Below are positions 10,886-21,300 of a stretch of DNA of 64,000 bases, piece after piece (the stretch's first letter is position 1; every line of letters begins with the position of its first letter). The stretch spans positions 26,913,610-26,977,609 of the forward strand of contig JARWKL010000004.1 in the NCBI GenBank assembly GCA_029961685.1, given 5' to 3'. The DNA comes from Aristolochia californica. Its lineage: Eukaryota; Streptophyta; Magnoliopsida; Piperales; Aristolochiaceae. A model generated the notes under the pieces. That model searched no databases and was not told where the DNA came from. It worked only from the letters and a program-made list of their open reading frames with translations. Both the position numbers and the translations under genes were made by a program.

Positions 10886-11487
10886 ATGCATAATTTTATA
10901 TACATTTTATTCGATATATATTTTTTAAAAAGTTTTAAATGTATGTTGAGGCTCGAGCTCGGCTCGAACTTGTTGGGCTCGAGCTCGATAACAATTTTGG
11001 GCTCGAGACGAGGCTCGGCTCGAAATATTTAAATCAAGCTCGACTCGAACATAAGCAGGTTCGGGCTCGGCTCGGCTCGATGCCACCCCTAGGCGGGAGG
11101 TTCAGAGGGAGAGCGAGTCCAAGATGGAGAGAAGGACACCGAAAGGACATTCGCAGTGAGAGATGGACACCGTAGAGAGGGAGACCGGAGAGGGACGGTG
11201 GAGACGAGAGAGGGAGCAGAGAACGAGAGAGGGCTGCAGGAACGAAATGGCAGAAAATGAGCGAGGGTGTGCAGCAGAGAGAGCCCCGCGATAGTGTCAT
11301 GTACATTTCCACCGTTTACTCTTGGGACATGAACTCTTGAGTCATGGATGATCATGCACATGACATGAAGTTTGGTGCTTCCTAACAACATCAGGACATG
11401 AACTGAGTAATGAGCCTGAAGTTAATGTCTTGAGTCATGTTGACTAACCCCCCCATACATTGCCTTTCGGAAGCTGCTCTCACCTAG

Positions 11488-12598
11488 CTCTTTAAAAATC
11501 AATGGTATATCAGAAAACTCCTTAAATAGAAACAACCAAGTGGTACGAGTGAAGTCATCAATAAATGTAATAAAATACCTGACTTGAGAAATATTTGAGA
11601 CGCTCAAGGGTCCCCTTACATTGGTATGAATTAATGAAAACGGAGTAATACTTTTGACTTCTAGACGAGGTGAGTATGTACTTCTTTGATGTTAACTCAA
11701 TTGAAAAACTACACAATTAAACTCGGACTTGACATTAAGAGTAGGAAACACGTAATGAACAAATTGTGAAGAAGGATGTCCCAACCGGTTGTGCCATATC
11801 CTTGTCTCATTTTCACTGGTGGAAATATTATTTATTTTTGGCACATCTAGGTAGTATAGCCGCCCTTGTTCACGGCCTCCATCAATCACTTGCTTCGTTA
11901 TAAGATCCTGAAATACACACGAAGTGGGGGAGAAAGTGATAGAGCAATTAAAATACTTTGTTAGCTGACTAATAGATAACATATTCAAAGGGAAGGTCGG
12001 AAAAAATAGAATATTAGTGAAAAAAAAATGATGGTGTAACGGAAGTGGATCATTTCCCTTGATCCTTGGTTTGAGAACCGTTAGTTATGGTAACAAACTT
12101 ATGTGAAAGACATGGAGATAAATAATGTAATAAATTTATGTTACCTGTAAGATGCTTGGAGGCTCCTGAGTCAATTATCCACGATGAAGATGAGGTACAT
12201 AGCATACCTGGAGCAGTGGTGGCAACCATATTTAATGAGGAATATGGAGAAGAACCCCATCATTTTTTGAAACAACTCATATTCTTCATCAGTAAAATTT
12301 TTCTTTTCAGTTAATTTTGTGGGCTGATCCTCCTTTGTATCACCTACCAAGGCTTGATTATCCTTTGTCAAGTCTGAGTTGTCATTGGCATTATAACATA
12401 TTTCTCCATAGTGACCATTTTTTCCACAGTAACTCCTTGCCTTGTAATAACATGTAAGGATAATCTGGCCATATCTCCCACAATGAGTGCATTCTTTCCA
12501 CAATTTTTCCATGCTTTTGATTTGCCAACTAATTACAGTGGATCATTTTTTAACTATTTGTTATAAAAAATATCTTCTTGATCAATAGATGGTCCATG
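11488..12598 (-). pseudogene. Ty1/Copia retrotransposon relic, antisense: zinc knuckle, protease, GAG-pre-integrase, integrase start
   Basis: Reading leftward from 12,598. A degenerate gag zinc knuckle (12,400-12,512) starts 'CTHCGRYGQ', with Gln where the CCHC His should be, and is followed by 'CGKNGHYGEIC'. The protease motif 'WIIDSGASKHLTGN' is at about 12,181-12,140, in another frame than the knuckle. A GAG-pre-integrase segment (11,692-11,988) contains 'LYYLD' and 'WHNRLGHPS'. The integrase core start runs from about 11,690 to 11,488, including 'RYFITFIDDFTR'. The domain order is that of Copia. Damage: at least one frameshift before the protease, a stop codon at about 11,691 between the last two segments, loss of the second Cys of the HHCC finger (Phe instead) and Asn at the first catalytic Asp of the integrase. 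Coding homology stops at 11,488. Reverse transcriptase and RNase H are absent. Confidence 0.88.
12594..12598 (+). other. Target-site duplication of LTR element B (left)
   Basis: CCATG immediately before TGTTATGC. The same five bases follow the 3' LTR at 14,631-14,635. Removing the element rejoins the Copia gag reading frame. Confidence 0.95.
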
Positions 12599-12991
12599 TG
12601 TTATGCACGCAATAACATTATTATTTTAGTTGTTTTATTTAATTTACTTTATTTTATTTCAGTTTTAGGTCATAGGGGTATTTTTGGAATATTTTATTTA
12701 TAGGGGTATTTTTAGAATATTTTACTGTAAACCCTAAACCGGGTGAACCCTATTTAAGGGGTAAGAGTAATGAGAAACAGAAGCATTGAAGTATTAAGAA
12801 TTAGGTTAAATTTAGCGTAAAGAGGCTTAGAGTTCTCCTCAACGATCTCTAGGGTTTTCAAGCTTCCCTTTGGCTTGATCTTTCGTTTTCGTTCTCCATG
12901 TCTTCCTTCAATCCTTACTATCCATACGGTAATCCGTGGAAGATTGCAGATCCACCCAAAGAATCCTTGTGCTAGATCCGGGACCGTAACA
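12599..12991 (+). repeat. 5' LTR of element B
   Basis: 393 bp, TGTTATGC to GTAACA. A TATA-like 'ctatttaagg' at about 12,748 and the run-up 'aaaccctaaaccgggtgaacc' before it resemble a promoter region. Confidence 0.95.
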
Positions 12992-12993
12992 AC

Positions 12994-13005
12994 TGGTATC
13001 AGAGT
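12994..13005 (+). other. Primer binding site of element B
   Basis: 'tggtatcagagt' is two bases after the LTR. It matches the initiator tRNA-Met complement at 11 of 12 positions. Confidence 0.9.
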
Positions 13006-13153
13006 GGGAACACATTAATATCAGAGCAGGGTTCTCCGACGAAAATCAGCAAAAGTGAATTACTGGAGTTGATCCTCAGATATCAGGCAAATACTGACAA
13101 AAAATTTGATGAGATGTTCGAAAGGTTCTCTAAATTTAATCTCGATATAGAGG

Positions 13154-13915
13154 TTGAATGGGAGGATGGGCAACATAACAAGTTTAACGAGTGGAAGGAA
13201 CACAACGCCAGCCCAAAATGGAGGGGGAGATGAGTTTGCTGCGAGAGAGAAACTTGCTGCTGAAGTCGCTCGACATGTCTCGGAGGGGCAGGAGACGCAA
13301 GAAACCAGAGCGCCCCCTGTCTCTCCAGCGGTGGCGAAATCCGAAATTGGGGACACAAATCTGAAATTGGACTCCAAATTTCCAAAATCTAACGGCAGGG
13401 ACCCGGGAAATCCAAAATCGGAGGGGATTTCCGCTAACACCTCGTCGGCGTTGGACAAATTGGGTGAGACCTCAAATCTGAATTCACACCAACAAGGCTC
13501 ACGGCAAGCAAAACAACTTGCCAGACAGGAGAAGGTAATATTTCCGGTGCTTCTTCCGATCGGGATGTGTTTCGGAGAGCACTCTATCTTGGAAAAATTC
13601 CAAGCGGCGATGCCTCAGCGGACTTCTCTTCATCACCGGAGAAGCAGGAGATCTCGTCTGCTCCGTATGCGAAATATCCGCAAGGGGTCTCTATTCCGGG
13701 GGGGCCAACAGGCTGCGATTCGCCACCGGAGTAGCAGGAGACTCCGTCAGAGAAATTTTTGCCCTGTTCGGGGCCGTGAGGACGGAAGACGACCGTCGCC
13801 CGCCTTCGTCGGTGCCGTGAGGGAAGAAGCAGCTGTCGATAAGGTTTCCACACTTACCGACAGCCCCTATGTTCGGGATCGACAGGAGGATACAATAAGT
13901 TTCCGATTTCCGTAG
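13154..13915 (+). pseudogene. Internal ORF of element B (253 codons, no known domain)
   Basis: Frame beginning MNGRMGNITSLTSGRNTTPA. The first about 130 residues are hydrophilic, with Glu/Lys/Gln-rich stretches ('AAREKLAAEVARHVSEGQET'). The second half is Arg/Ser-rich, with low complexity that looks like translated leader sequence. No CCHC knuckle, protease or gag motif is present. A different frame just upstream (about 13,039-13,210) is open without an ATG and reads 'ELLELILRYQANTDKKFDEM', which looks helical and could be a gag N-terminus remnant. The two frames are not joined. I consider both probable relics. Confidence 0.3.
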
Positions 13916-14197
13916 AAGACTCGTCGGCGAAATTTTCGTCAAAGGAAGAAGATGGGTTTCAATTCAAATTTTCCTAAGTTAGGAAAATTTGATGAGCGCA
14001 GGAAACAGAGTCGCATGCCAGACCGGGTTTCTTGAAATGAGTCAACCCAGGCCAACTCGGACCGGGCCACCAAAAAAAAAAAAAAACTCCAAGTTTGGGC
14101 ATCCAGAGGGTGTTCATAGCTATCGTAGATGTTACTTCAGCACAGGTAGAGACGTCGGCATACAGACCCTACTTTCGAGCTTGCGGACAAGCTCGTC

Positions 14198-14213
14198 TTC
14201 CAGGGGGGTGTAA
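14198..14213 (+). other. Polypurine tract of element B
   Basis: 'ttccaggggggtgtaa' directly abuts the 3' LTR start TGTTATGC. Confidence 0.75.
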
Positions 14214-14630
14214 TGTTATGCACGCAATAACATTAAATTTTATGCATGCAATAACATTATTATTTTAGTTTTTTTATTTAATTTACTTTATTTTATTTCA
14301 GTTTTAGGTCATAGGGGTATTTTTGGAATATTTTATTTATAGGGGTATTTTTAGAATATTTTACTGTAAACCCTAAACCGGGTGAACCCTATTTAAGGGG
14401 TAAGAGTAATGAGAAACGGAAGCATTGAAGTATTAAGAATTAGGTTAAATTTAGCGTAAAGAGGCTTAGAGTTCTCCTCAACGAGCTCTAGGGTTTTCAA
14501 GCTTCCCTTTGGCTTGATCTTTCGTTTTCGTTCTCCATGTCTTCCTTCAATCCTTACTATCCATACGGTAATCCGTGGCAGATTGCAGATCCACCCAAAG
14601 AATCCTTGTGCCAGATCCGGGACCGTAACA
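14214..14630 (+). repeat. 3' LTR of element B
   Basis: 417 bp, nearly identical to the 5' LTR. The extra 24 bp come from a local tandem duplication of 'atgca(c/t)gcaataacatt' with its spacer. Confidence 0.95.
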
Positions 14631-14701
14631 CCATGGTTGGTGATATGACCAAGCAGGTCCTTTGTTATAAAAAACCTCCGAACTGATGTGGACCAACTCA
14701 T
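14631..14701 (-). pseudogene. Copia gag fragment, upstream half split off by element B
   Basis: Minus-strand frame starting MSWSTSVRRFFITKDLLGHI. It resembles the early gag (UBN2-type) region of Copia elements, where a 'W...v..ff..k.LwghI' pattern precedes the rest of gag. The frame is cut at the CCATG duplication and continues on the other side of element B at 12,598. Upstream toward 15,370 only non-coding leader/LTR-like sequence is visible. Confidence 0.7.
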
Positions 14702-15370
14702 AAAATTTTATGCCCTTTGTAAGGGTATTGTGGTAATTCTGAGTATTCCACCATTGGTACTCATATTTTCTTTATCCATAATAGGCTTCAATGAAAATAA
14801 TTCTCCAAAAAATTCTAATAAAAATATCCATGTAGTATTCTTCAAACAACTTGGTGCATAGAGAAATTTAGCATTGACACTAAACAATCATTATTCTGAT
14901 TTTTTTTATTAAATAACCACTCATAATAGACTCAATATCAATCTTCTATATCAAGGGAATCTAGTTCCCACAATTTTAACTTGGTGCATAGAGAAATTTA
15001 GCATTGACACTAAACAATCATTATTCTGATTTTTTTTATTAAATAACCACTCATAATAGACTCAATATCAATCTTCTATATCAAGGGAATCTAGTTCCCA
15101 CAATTTTTTTTTCAACAATCTAATCATGGACTAGTCACATTCAACAAAAATTCCAAATAACCAAAACTACTTTGATACCTTCTTCTAGATCAAGAGGTAT
15201 TCATATCCACAATATCATAATATGAAAAACATTCACAAACTCATCTTTAAATCATCTTCTAAATCTGAAAACCAGTAACATGAAGTAATAAAAAAAATTA
15301 TGAAAGAACTTATCTCATGCCTTTTGATCTTCCTCACAAGAGGCACCATGGTAGGTCCCACATTGTAACA
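14702..15370 (-). mobile_element. 5' leader and putative 5' LTR of the antisense Copia relic
   Basis: The right edge, read on the minus strand, starts TGTTACAATGTGG at 15,370, an LTR-like start that abuts resumed satellite at 15,371. A 'ggtatcaaag' word on the minus strand at about 15,176-15,185 could be a decayed primer binding site, which would make the LTR about 185 bp. The LTR 3' end is not clear. The stretch also holds a perfect tandem duplication (14,848-15,107). Confidence 0.5.
14848..15107. repeat. Perfect 130-bp tandem duplication
   Basis: 14,848-14,977 is repeated at 14,978-15,107 with no difference that I can see, from 'aacttggtgcatagag' to 'ttcccacaatttt'. In otherwise heavily mutated sequence this implies a recent slippage or unequal exchange, or an assembly artefact. 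Confidence 0.95.
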
Positions 15371-18300
15371 AAATGACTTGTGGAATGGGAGTCAACACTC
15401 AGTCCAAAATCCCTAGCCTCCCCCTTTTCCTGATGATTGCAAAATCTAATATATAAAAACTAAAAGAGTTTACAATCCCTAAAAGTTATAGAGACTTTTT
15501 GGAATTATCTCTCTCTACATTTGGGCATTTCCATTTTAGAAGTATACATTTTTCTTAAATAATAACTTGAGTTTTCACTTTCCATTTATCTCAACAAAAA
15601 AAGGATAAGACAAATAGTTCACAAAAAAATGAAAATTTTAGAGTTTATGAATGGAAAAAATTAAAAACAATCACAAATGTAAGTAAAGAAAATTTAATCA
15701 CACACCACAAATGAACACAAAAGTTTTTTTATCCAAGTTTGCGAAATTCCACTAGTTCCACCCTAATAGCTTGGAATTTTATAAGAAACAGATTTCTAAT
15801 TGATCTTAACATGTTTTAAATATGGATATTCATGTTTGAAACATGTTAAAGATGCAAATGACCTATGGATCCAAAACTTTTAAAGCGAACAACAAATGCT
15901 CATTAAATTCTCAAATGAACATGCGGTGGGATATTTACCCGAGTCAAACAAACCATTATTTTGCCCATTTACAAAAAGCAGACCTAAAAATCATAGATGA
16001 TTGTAATGGGATTTATCGGTCAATCATACAAAGTGGGCTATATTTTTGTAAGAAATGACTTACAAATTTGGAGTCAACACACAGTTTAATATCCCTCGCC
16101 TCCCCCTTTTTCCCGATGATTGCAAAACCTAATATATAAAAACTAAAAGAGTTTACCATCCCAAAAAATTACAGAGACTTTTCTGAATTATCTCTCTACA
16201 TTTGCGCATTTCCATTTTAGATGTATACTTTTTTCTTAAATCAAAACTTGAGTTTTCACTTTCCATTTATCTCGTAAACAAAAAGTTTACACAAATAGAT
16301 CACAACAAAATGAAAACTTTAGAGTTTAAATATGGACAAAATTAATAACAGTAACAAATGTCAGTAAAGAAAATTTATTAGCAATCAACAAATGAACACA
16401 ATAGTTTTGTTATCCAAGTTTGGGAAATTCCACTAGTTCAACCCTAATAGTTTGGAATTTTATAGGAAAGACATTTCTAATTGATCTTAACATGTTTTAA
16501 ATAATGATATGCATGTTTGAATCATGTTAAAGATGCAAATGACCTATGGATCCAAACCTTTTAAAGCGAACAACGAATGCTCATTAAATTCTCTAGTGAA
16601 CGTGCAGTGAGATATTTACCCGAGTCAAAAAAGCCCTTATTTTTCACATTCACAAAAAATCTAACCTAACAATCATAGATGATTGTAAAGTGATTTATCA
16701 GTCAATCATACGTAACGGGCTATATTTTTGTAAGAAATGACTTATGGATTAGTAGTCAACACTCAATTAAAAATCCTCTGCCTCCCCCTTTTTTTGTTGA
16801 TTGCAAAACCTAATATATACAAACTAAAAGACTTTACAATCCCTAAAAGTTACAGAGAATTTTTGGAATTATCTCTCTCTACATTTGCACATTTCCATTT
16901 TAGATGTGTACTTTTTTCGTAAATCAAGTTTCCATTTATCTTGTAAACAAAAAGATAAGGCAAATAGATCACAACAAAACGAAAACTTCAGAGTTTAAGC
17001 ATGGAAAAAATTTAAAACAAATTGTATATTTAAGTAAAGAAAATTTATTCACACACCACAAATGAACACAAAAGTTTTGTTATCCAAGTTTGGGAAATTC
17101 CAGTAGTTCAACCTTAATATTTTAAAATTTTATAAAAAAGAGATTTCTAATTGATTCTAACATGTTTTGAATACGGATATGCATGTTTGAATCATGTTAA
17201 AGATGCAAATGAGCTATGGATCCCAACCTTTTAAAGTGAACAACAAATGCTCATTAAATTCTCAAGTGAACGTGCGGTGGGATATTTACCCGAGTCAAAC
17301 AGGCCATTAGAAAAAGCCGACCCAACAATCATAGATGATTGTAAAGTGATTTACTGGTCAATCATACGTAACGGCCAATATTTTTGTAAGAAATGACTTA
17401 TGGATTGGGAGGCAACACTCACTTAAAAATACCTCGTCTCCCCCTTTTCCTGATGATTGCAAAACTAAATATATCAAAACTAAAAGAGTTTACAATCCCT
17501 CAAAGTTACAAAGACATTTTGGAATTATCTCTCTCTACATTTGTGCATTTCCATTTCAGATTTATACTTTTTTCTTAAATTTAAAACCTGACTTTTCACT
17601 TTCCATTTATCTCGTAAACAGAAAGATAAGGCAAATACATCACAACAAAATGAAACATTTAGAGTTTAAGTTTGAAAAAAATAAAAAGAATAAAAAATTT
17701 AAGTAAATAAAATTAATTCACACACCAAAAATGAATACAAAAGTTTTGTTATCCATGTTTGGGAAATTCCACTAGTTCAACCCTAATAGCATGAAATTTT
17801 ATAAGAAAGAGATTTCTAGTTGATCCTATCAGGCCTTAAATATGGATATGCATGCTTGAAACATGATAAAGATGCAAATGAGCAATGGATCCAAACCTTT
17901 TAAAGCGAACAACAAATGCTCATTAAATTCTCAAATGAATGTGCAGAATTTACCTGTAACAAACAAGCTATTATTTTGTCCATTTTCAAAAAGCTGACCT
18001 ACAAATCATAGATGATTGTAAAGTGATTTATCGTTCAATAATGCGTAACGGGCTATATTTTTGTAAGAAATTGCTTATGGATTGGGTGTCAACACTCAGT
18101 TAAAAATCCCATGCCTCCCCCTTTTCCCGATGATTTCTAAACCTAATATATAAAAACTAGAAGATTTCACAATCCCAAAAAATTACAGACTTTTTGGAAT
18201 TATCTCTCTCTACATTTGAGCTTTTCCATTTTAGATGTATACTTTTTTCTTAAATCAAAATCTGACTTTTCACTTTCCATTTAACTCGTAAACAAAAAGT

Positions 18301-21300
18301 TAAAGAAAATAAATCACAACAAAATGAAACTTTCGAGTTTTAGTATGGAAAAAATTAAAAACAATTACAATGCAAGTAAAGAAAATTTATTTACACACCA
18401 CAAATGAAAGTAAATAATAGTTTTGTTATCCATGTTTGGGAATTTCCACTAGTTCAACCCTAATAGCTTGGAATTTTATAAGAAAGAGATTTCTAATTGA
18501 TCTTAACATGTTTTAAATATGGATATGCATGTTATAATCATGTTAAAGATGCAAATGATCTATGGATCCACACCTTTTAAAGCAAACAAAAAATGATCAT
18601 TAAATTCTCAATGAATGTGTGGTGGAATATTTACTCGAGTCAAACAAGCCATGATTTTGCCTATTTACAAAAAGCTTACATAACATTCATAGATAATAAA
18701 GTGATTTATCGGTCAATCATGTGCAATGGCCTATATTTTTTTTAAGAAATGACTTATGGATTGGGAGTCAAAACTGTTAAAAATCCCTCTTCCAACCCTT
18801 TTCCCGATGATTGAAAAACCTAATATATAAAAACTGAAATATTTTAGAATCCCAAAAAATTTCAAAGACTTTTTGGAATTATCTCTCTATACATTTGCGC
18901 ATTTTGATTTTAGATGTAAGTTTTTTTCTTAAATCGCAACTTGATTTTCCACTTTCCATTTATCTCGGAAACAAAAAGTTAAGGCAACTAGATCACAACA
19001 AAATGAAAACTTTAGAGTTTATAGATGGAAAAAATTAAAAACAATAAAAAATATAAGTAAAGAAAATTTATCCACATACCTCAAATGAACAGAATAGTTT
19101 TGTTATCCAATTTTTGGAAATTCCACTAGTTCAAACCTAAAAGCATGGAATTTTATAAGAAAGAGATTTCTTATTGATCTTAACATATTTTAAATACGGA
19201 TATGCATGTTTGAAACATGTTAAAGATGCAAATAACCTATGGATCCAAACCTTTTAAAACGAACAACAAATGCTCATTAAATTCTCACGTGAACGTGCGG
19301 TGGGATATTTACTCGAGTCAAACAAGCCATTATTTAGCCCATTTACAAAAAAGCTGACCTAACAATCATAGATGATTTTAAAGTGATTTATCGCTCAATC
19401 ATGCATAACGGGTTTTGTTTTTGTAAGAAATGACTTACGAATTGGGAGTGAACACCTAGTTAAAAATTCCCCACCTCCCCCTTTTCTTGATGATTGCAAA
19501 ATCTAATATATAAAACTAAAAGAGTTTACAATCCTTAAAAATGACCGAGACTTTTTGGAATTATCTCTCTCTACATTTGTGCATTTCAATTTTAGATGTA
19601 TACTTTTTGCTTAAATCAAAACTAGAGTTTTTACTTTCCATTTATCTCGTAAACAAAAAGATAAGGCCAATAGATAGCAAAAAAATGAAAAATTTAGAGT
19701 TTATGGATGGAAAAAATTAAAAAAAATTACAAATGTAAGTAAAGAAATTTTATTAACACACCACAAATGAACACAATAGTTGTTTTAACAAAGTTTTGGA
19801 ATTTGGACTAGTTCAACCCTAATAGCTTGGAATTTTATATGAAAGAGATTTCTAATTGATTTTAACATGTTTTAAATACGGATATTAATGTTTGAAACTT
19901 GTTAAAGATGCTAATGACCTATGGATCCAAACCTTTTGAAGCAAACAAAAAAATCTCATTAAATTCTCATGTGAACGTGCGTTGGGATATTTTCCCGAGT
20001 CAAACAAGCCATTATTTTGTCCATTTAAAAAAAGCTGACCAAACAATCATAGATGATTGTAAAGTGATTTATTAGTCAATCATACGTAATGGGTTATATT
20101 TTTGTAAGAAATGACTCAAGAATTTGAGAGTCAGCACCCATTTAAAAATCCTCCGCCTTCCCTTTTTCCCCATGATTGCAAAACCTAATATATAAAAACA
20201 AAAAGAGTTTACAATCTCTAAAAGTTACAGAGACTTTTTGGTATTATCTCTCTCTACAGTTGTGCATTTCCATTCCATTTTAGATGTATACTTTTTTCTT
20301 AAATCAAAACTTTGAGTTTTCACTTTCCATTTATCTCAAAACAAGAAGAAAAAAGAAAAATATATCACAAAAAAATGAAATTGTTAGAGTGTATGTATGG
20401 AAAAACTAAAAACAGTAACAAATGTAAGTAAAGAAAATTTATTCACCCACCACAAACGAACACAAAAGTTTTGTTGTCGAAGTTTGGAAAATTCCACTAG
20501 TTCAACCTTAATGGCATGGAATTTTATAAGAAAAGATTTCTAATTGATCCTAACATGATTTAAATATGGAAATGCATACTTTAAAAATGTTAAAGAGGCA
20601 AATGCCCCATGGATCTAAACCTTTTAAAGTGAACAACAAATGCTCATAACTTTTCAAGTGAACGTGCGGTGGGATATTTACCTGATTCAAACAAGCCTTT
20701 ATTTTGCACATTTGAAAAAAGATGACCAAACAAACATAGATGATTTGTAAAGTGATTTATCGGTGACTCATGTGTAACGCTATATTTTTGTAAGATATGA
20801 CTTATGGATTGGGAGTCAACACTCAATTAAAAATTCCATGTCGCCCATTTTTCCTGATGATTGCAAAACCTAATATATAAAAACTAAAAGAGTTTACAAT
20901 CCCTAAAAGTTACAGAGAGTTTTTGGCATTATCGCTCTCTATATTTGTGTATTTCCATTCAATTTCAGATGTGTACTTTTTTCTTAAATCAAAACTTTGA
21001 GTTTTCACTTCCTATTTATCTCGTCGACAAGAAGATAAAATGACAAATAGATCACAACAAAATAAAATTTTAAACTTTATGTATGGAAAAAATTAAAAAC
21101 AATAAAAAATGTAAGTAAAGAAAATTTATTCACACACCAAAAACGAACACAAAAGTTTTGTTGCCCCTGTTTGCGAAATTCCACTAGTTCAACCTTAATA
21201 GCTTGAAATTTTAAAAGGAAGAGATTTCTAATTGATCCTAATGAGGTTCAAATATGGATATGCATGCTTGAAACATGATAAATATGCAAATGCCCCATGG

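Larger units (their letters stand above)
8632..11091. mobile_element. hAT-superfamily DNA transposon, non-autonomous, nested in the PIF element
   Basis: Terminal inverted repeat TAGGGGTGGC (8632-8641) matches GCCACCCCTA (11,082-11,091). The element is flanked by an identical 8-bp duplication GGCGGGAG at 8624-8631 and 11,092-11,099. Eight-base duplications with TAGGGGTGGC-like ends are typical of plant hAT elements. Both subterminal regions are packed with 'ggctcg/cgagcc' motifs (8645-8830 and 10,950-11,080), the usual layout of transposase-binding repeats. No transposase frame is found. The interior has a GC-rich block (8849-9230), a long direct duplication (9245-9706 and 9971-10,496) and short tandem repeats (10,571-10,885). 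Confidence 0.9.
6894..11454 (-). mobile_element. PIF/Harbinger DNA transposon (deleted, non-autonomous)
   Basis: The ends are GGGGGGTTAGTC (6894-6905) and its inverse GACTAACCCCCCC (11,442-11,454). They are flanked by ATA on both sides (6891-6893 and 11,455-11,457). The empty site is present in the other copy of element A, where 'gatatacattgcc' is uninterrupted at about 25,441, which proves the boundaries and a 3-bp duplication. A 3-bp duplication, G-rich short inverted ends and a transposase C-terminal exon identify PIF/Harbinger. Both subterminal regions are rich in 'tcatg'/'catga' motifs, plausible transposase-binding sites. About 2.46 kb of its length is a nested hAT element (8632-11,091). 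The catalytic part of the transposase is missing. Confidence 0.88.
5236..11487 (+). mobile_element. Non-autonomous LTR element A, copy 1 (5' part, interrupted)
   Basis: The element starts with TGTTGGAAGA directly after satellite motif CGAGT, which is the target duplication seen intact around copy 2 (24,109-28,510). It keeps the 5' LTR, primer binding site and about 950 bp of leader (to 6893). A PIF/Harbinger element then interrupts it, and about 30 further bases follow (11,458-11,487) before homology stops at an antisense Copia relic. The 3' LTR is missing. No gag or pol domain is visible in the leader. The polypurine tract of copy 2 suggests Copia affinity, but that is inference. The flanking satellite monomers match those of copy 2, so both copies descend from one insertion. 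Confidence 0.85.
12599..14630 (+). mobile_element. LTR retrotransposon B, complete but non-autonomous, nested in the Copia gag
   Basis: Total length is 2032 bp: 5' LTR 12,599-12,991, primer binding site 12,994-13,005, interior about 1.2 kb, polypurine tract 14,198-14,213, 3' LTR 14,214-14,630. It is flanked by CCATG on both sides. The LTRs begin TGTTATGC and end GTAACA. I count five substitutions between them plus a 24-bp local tandem duplication in the 3' LTR, so insertion is fairly recent. The interior lacks gag, protease, integrase or reverse transcriptase domains, so replication would depend on a partner element. The size is larger than a typical TRIM and smaller than a LARD. Confidence 0.95.

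Noticed and set aside
11034..11391. Minus-strand frames of about 92-100 codons
   Set aside because: They cross the hAT terminus and its target duplication, so they are accidental.
13060..13458. Minus-strand frame of 132 codons in element B
   Set aside because: Runs against the element's direction, overlaps the plus-strand frame and has no domain.
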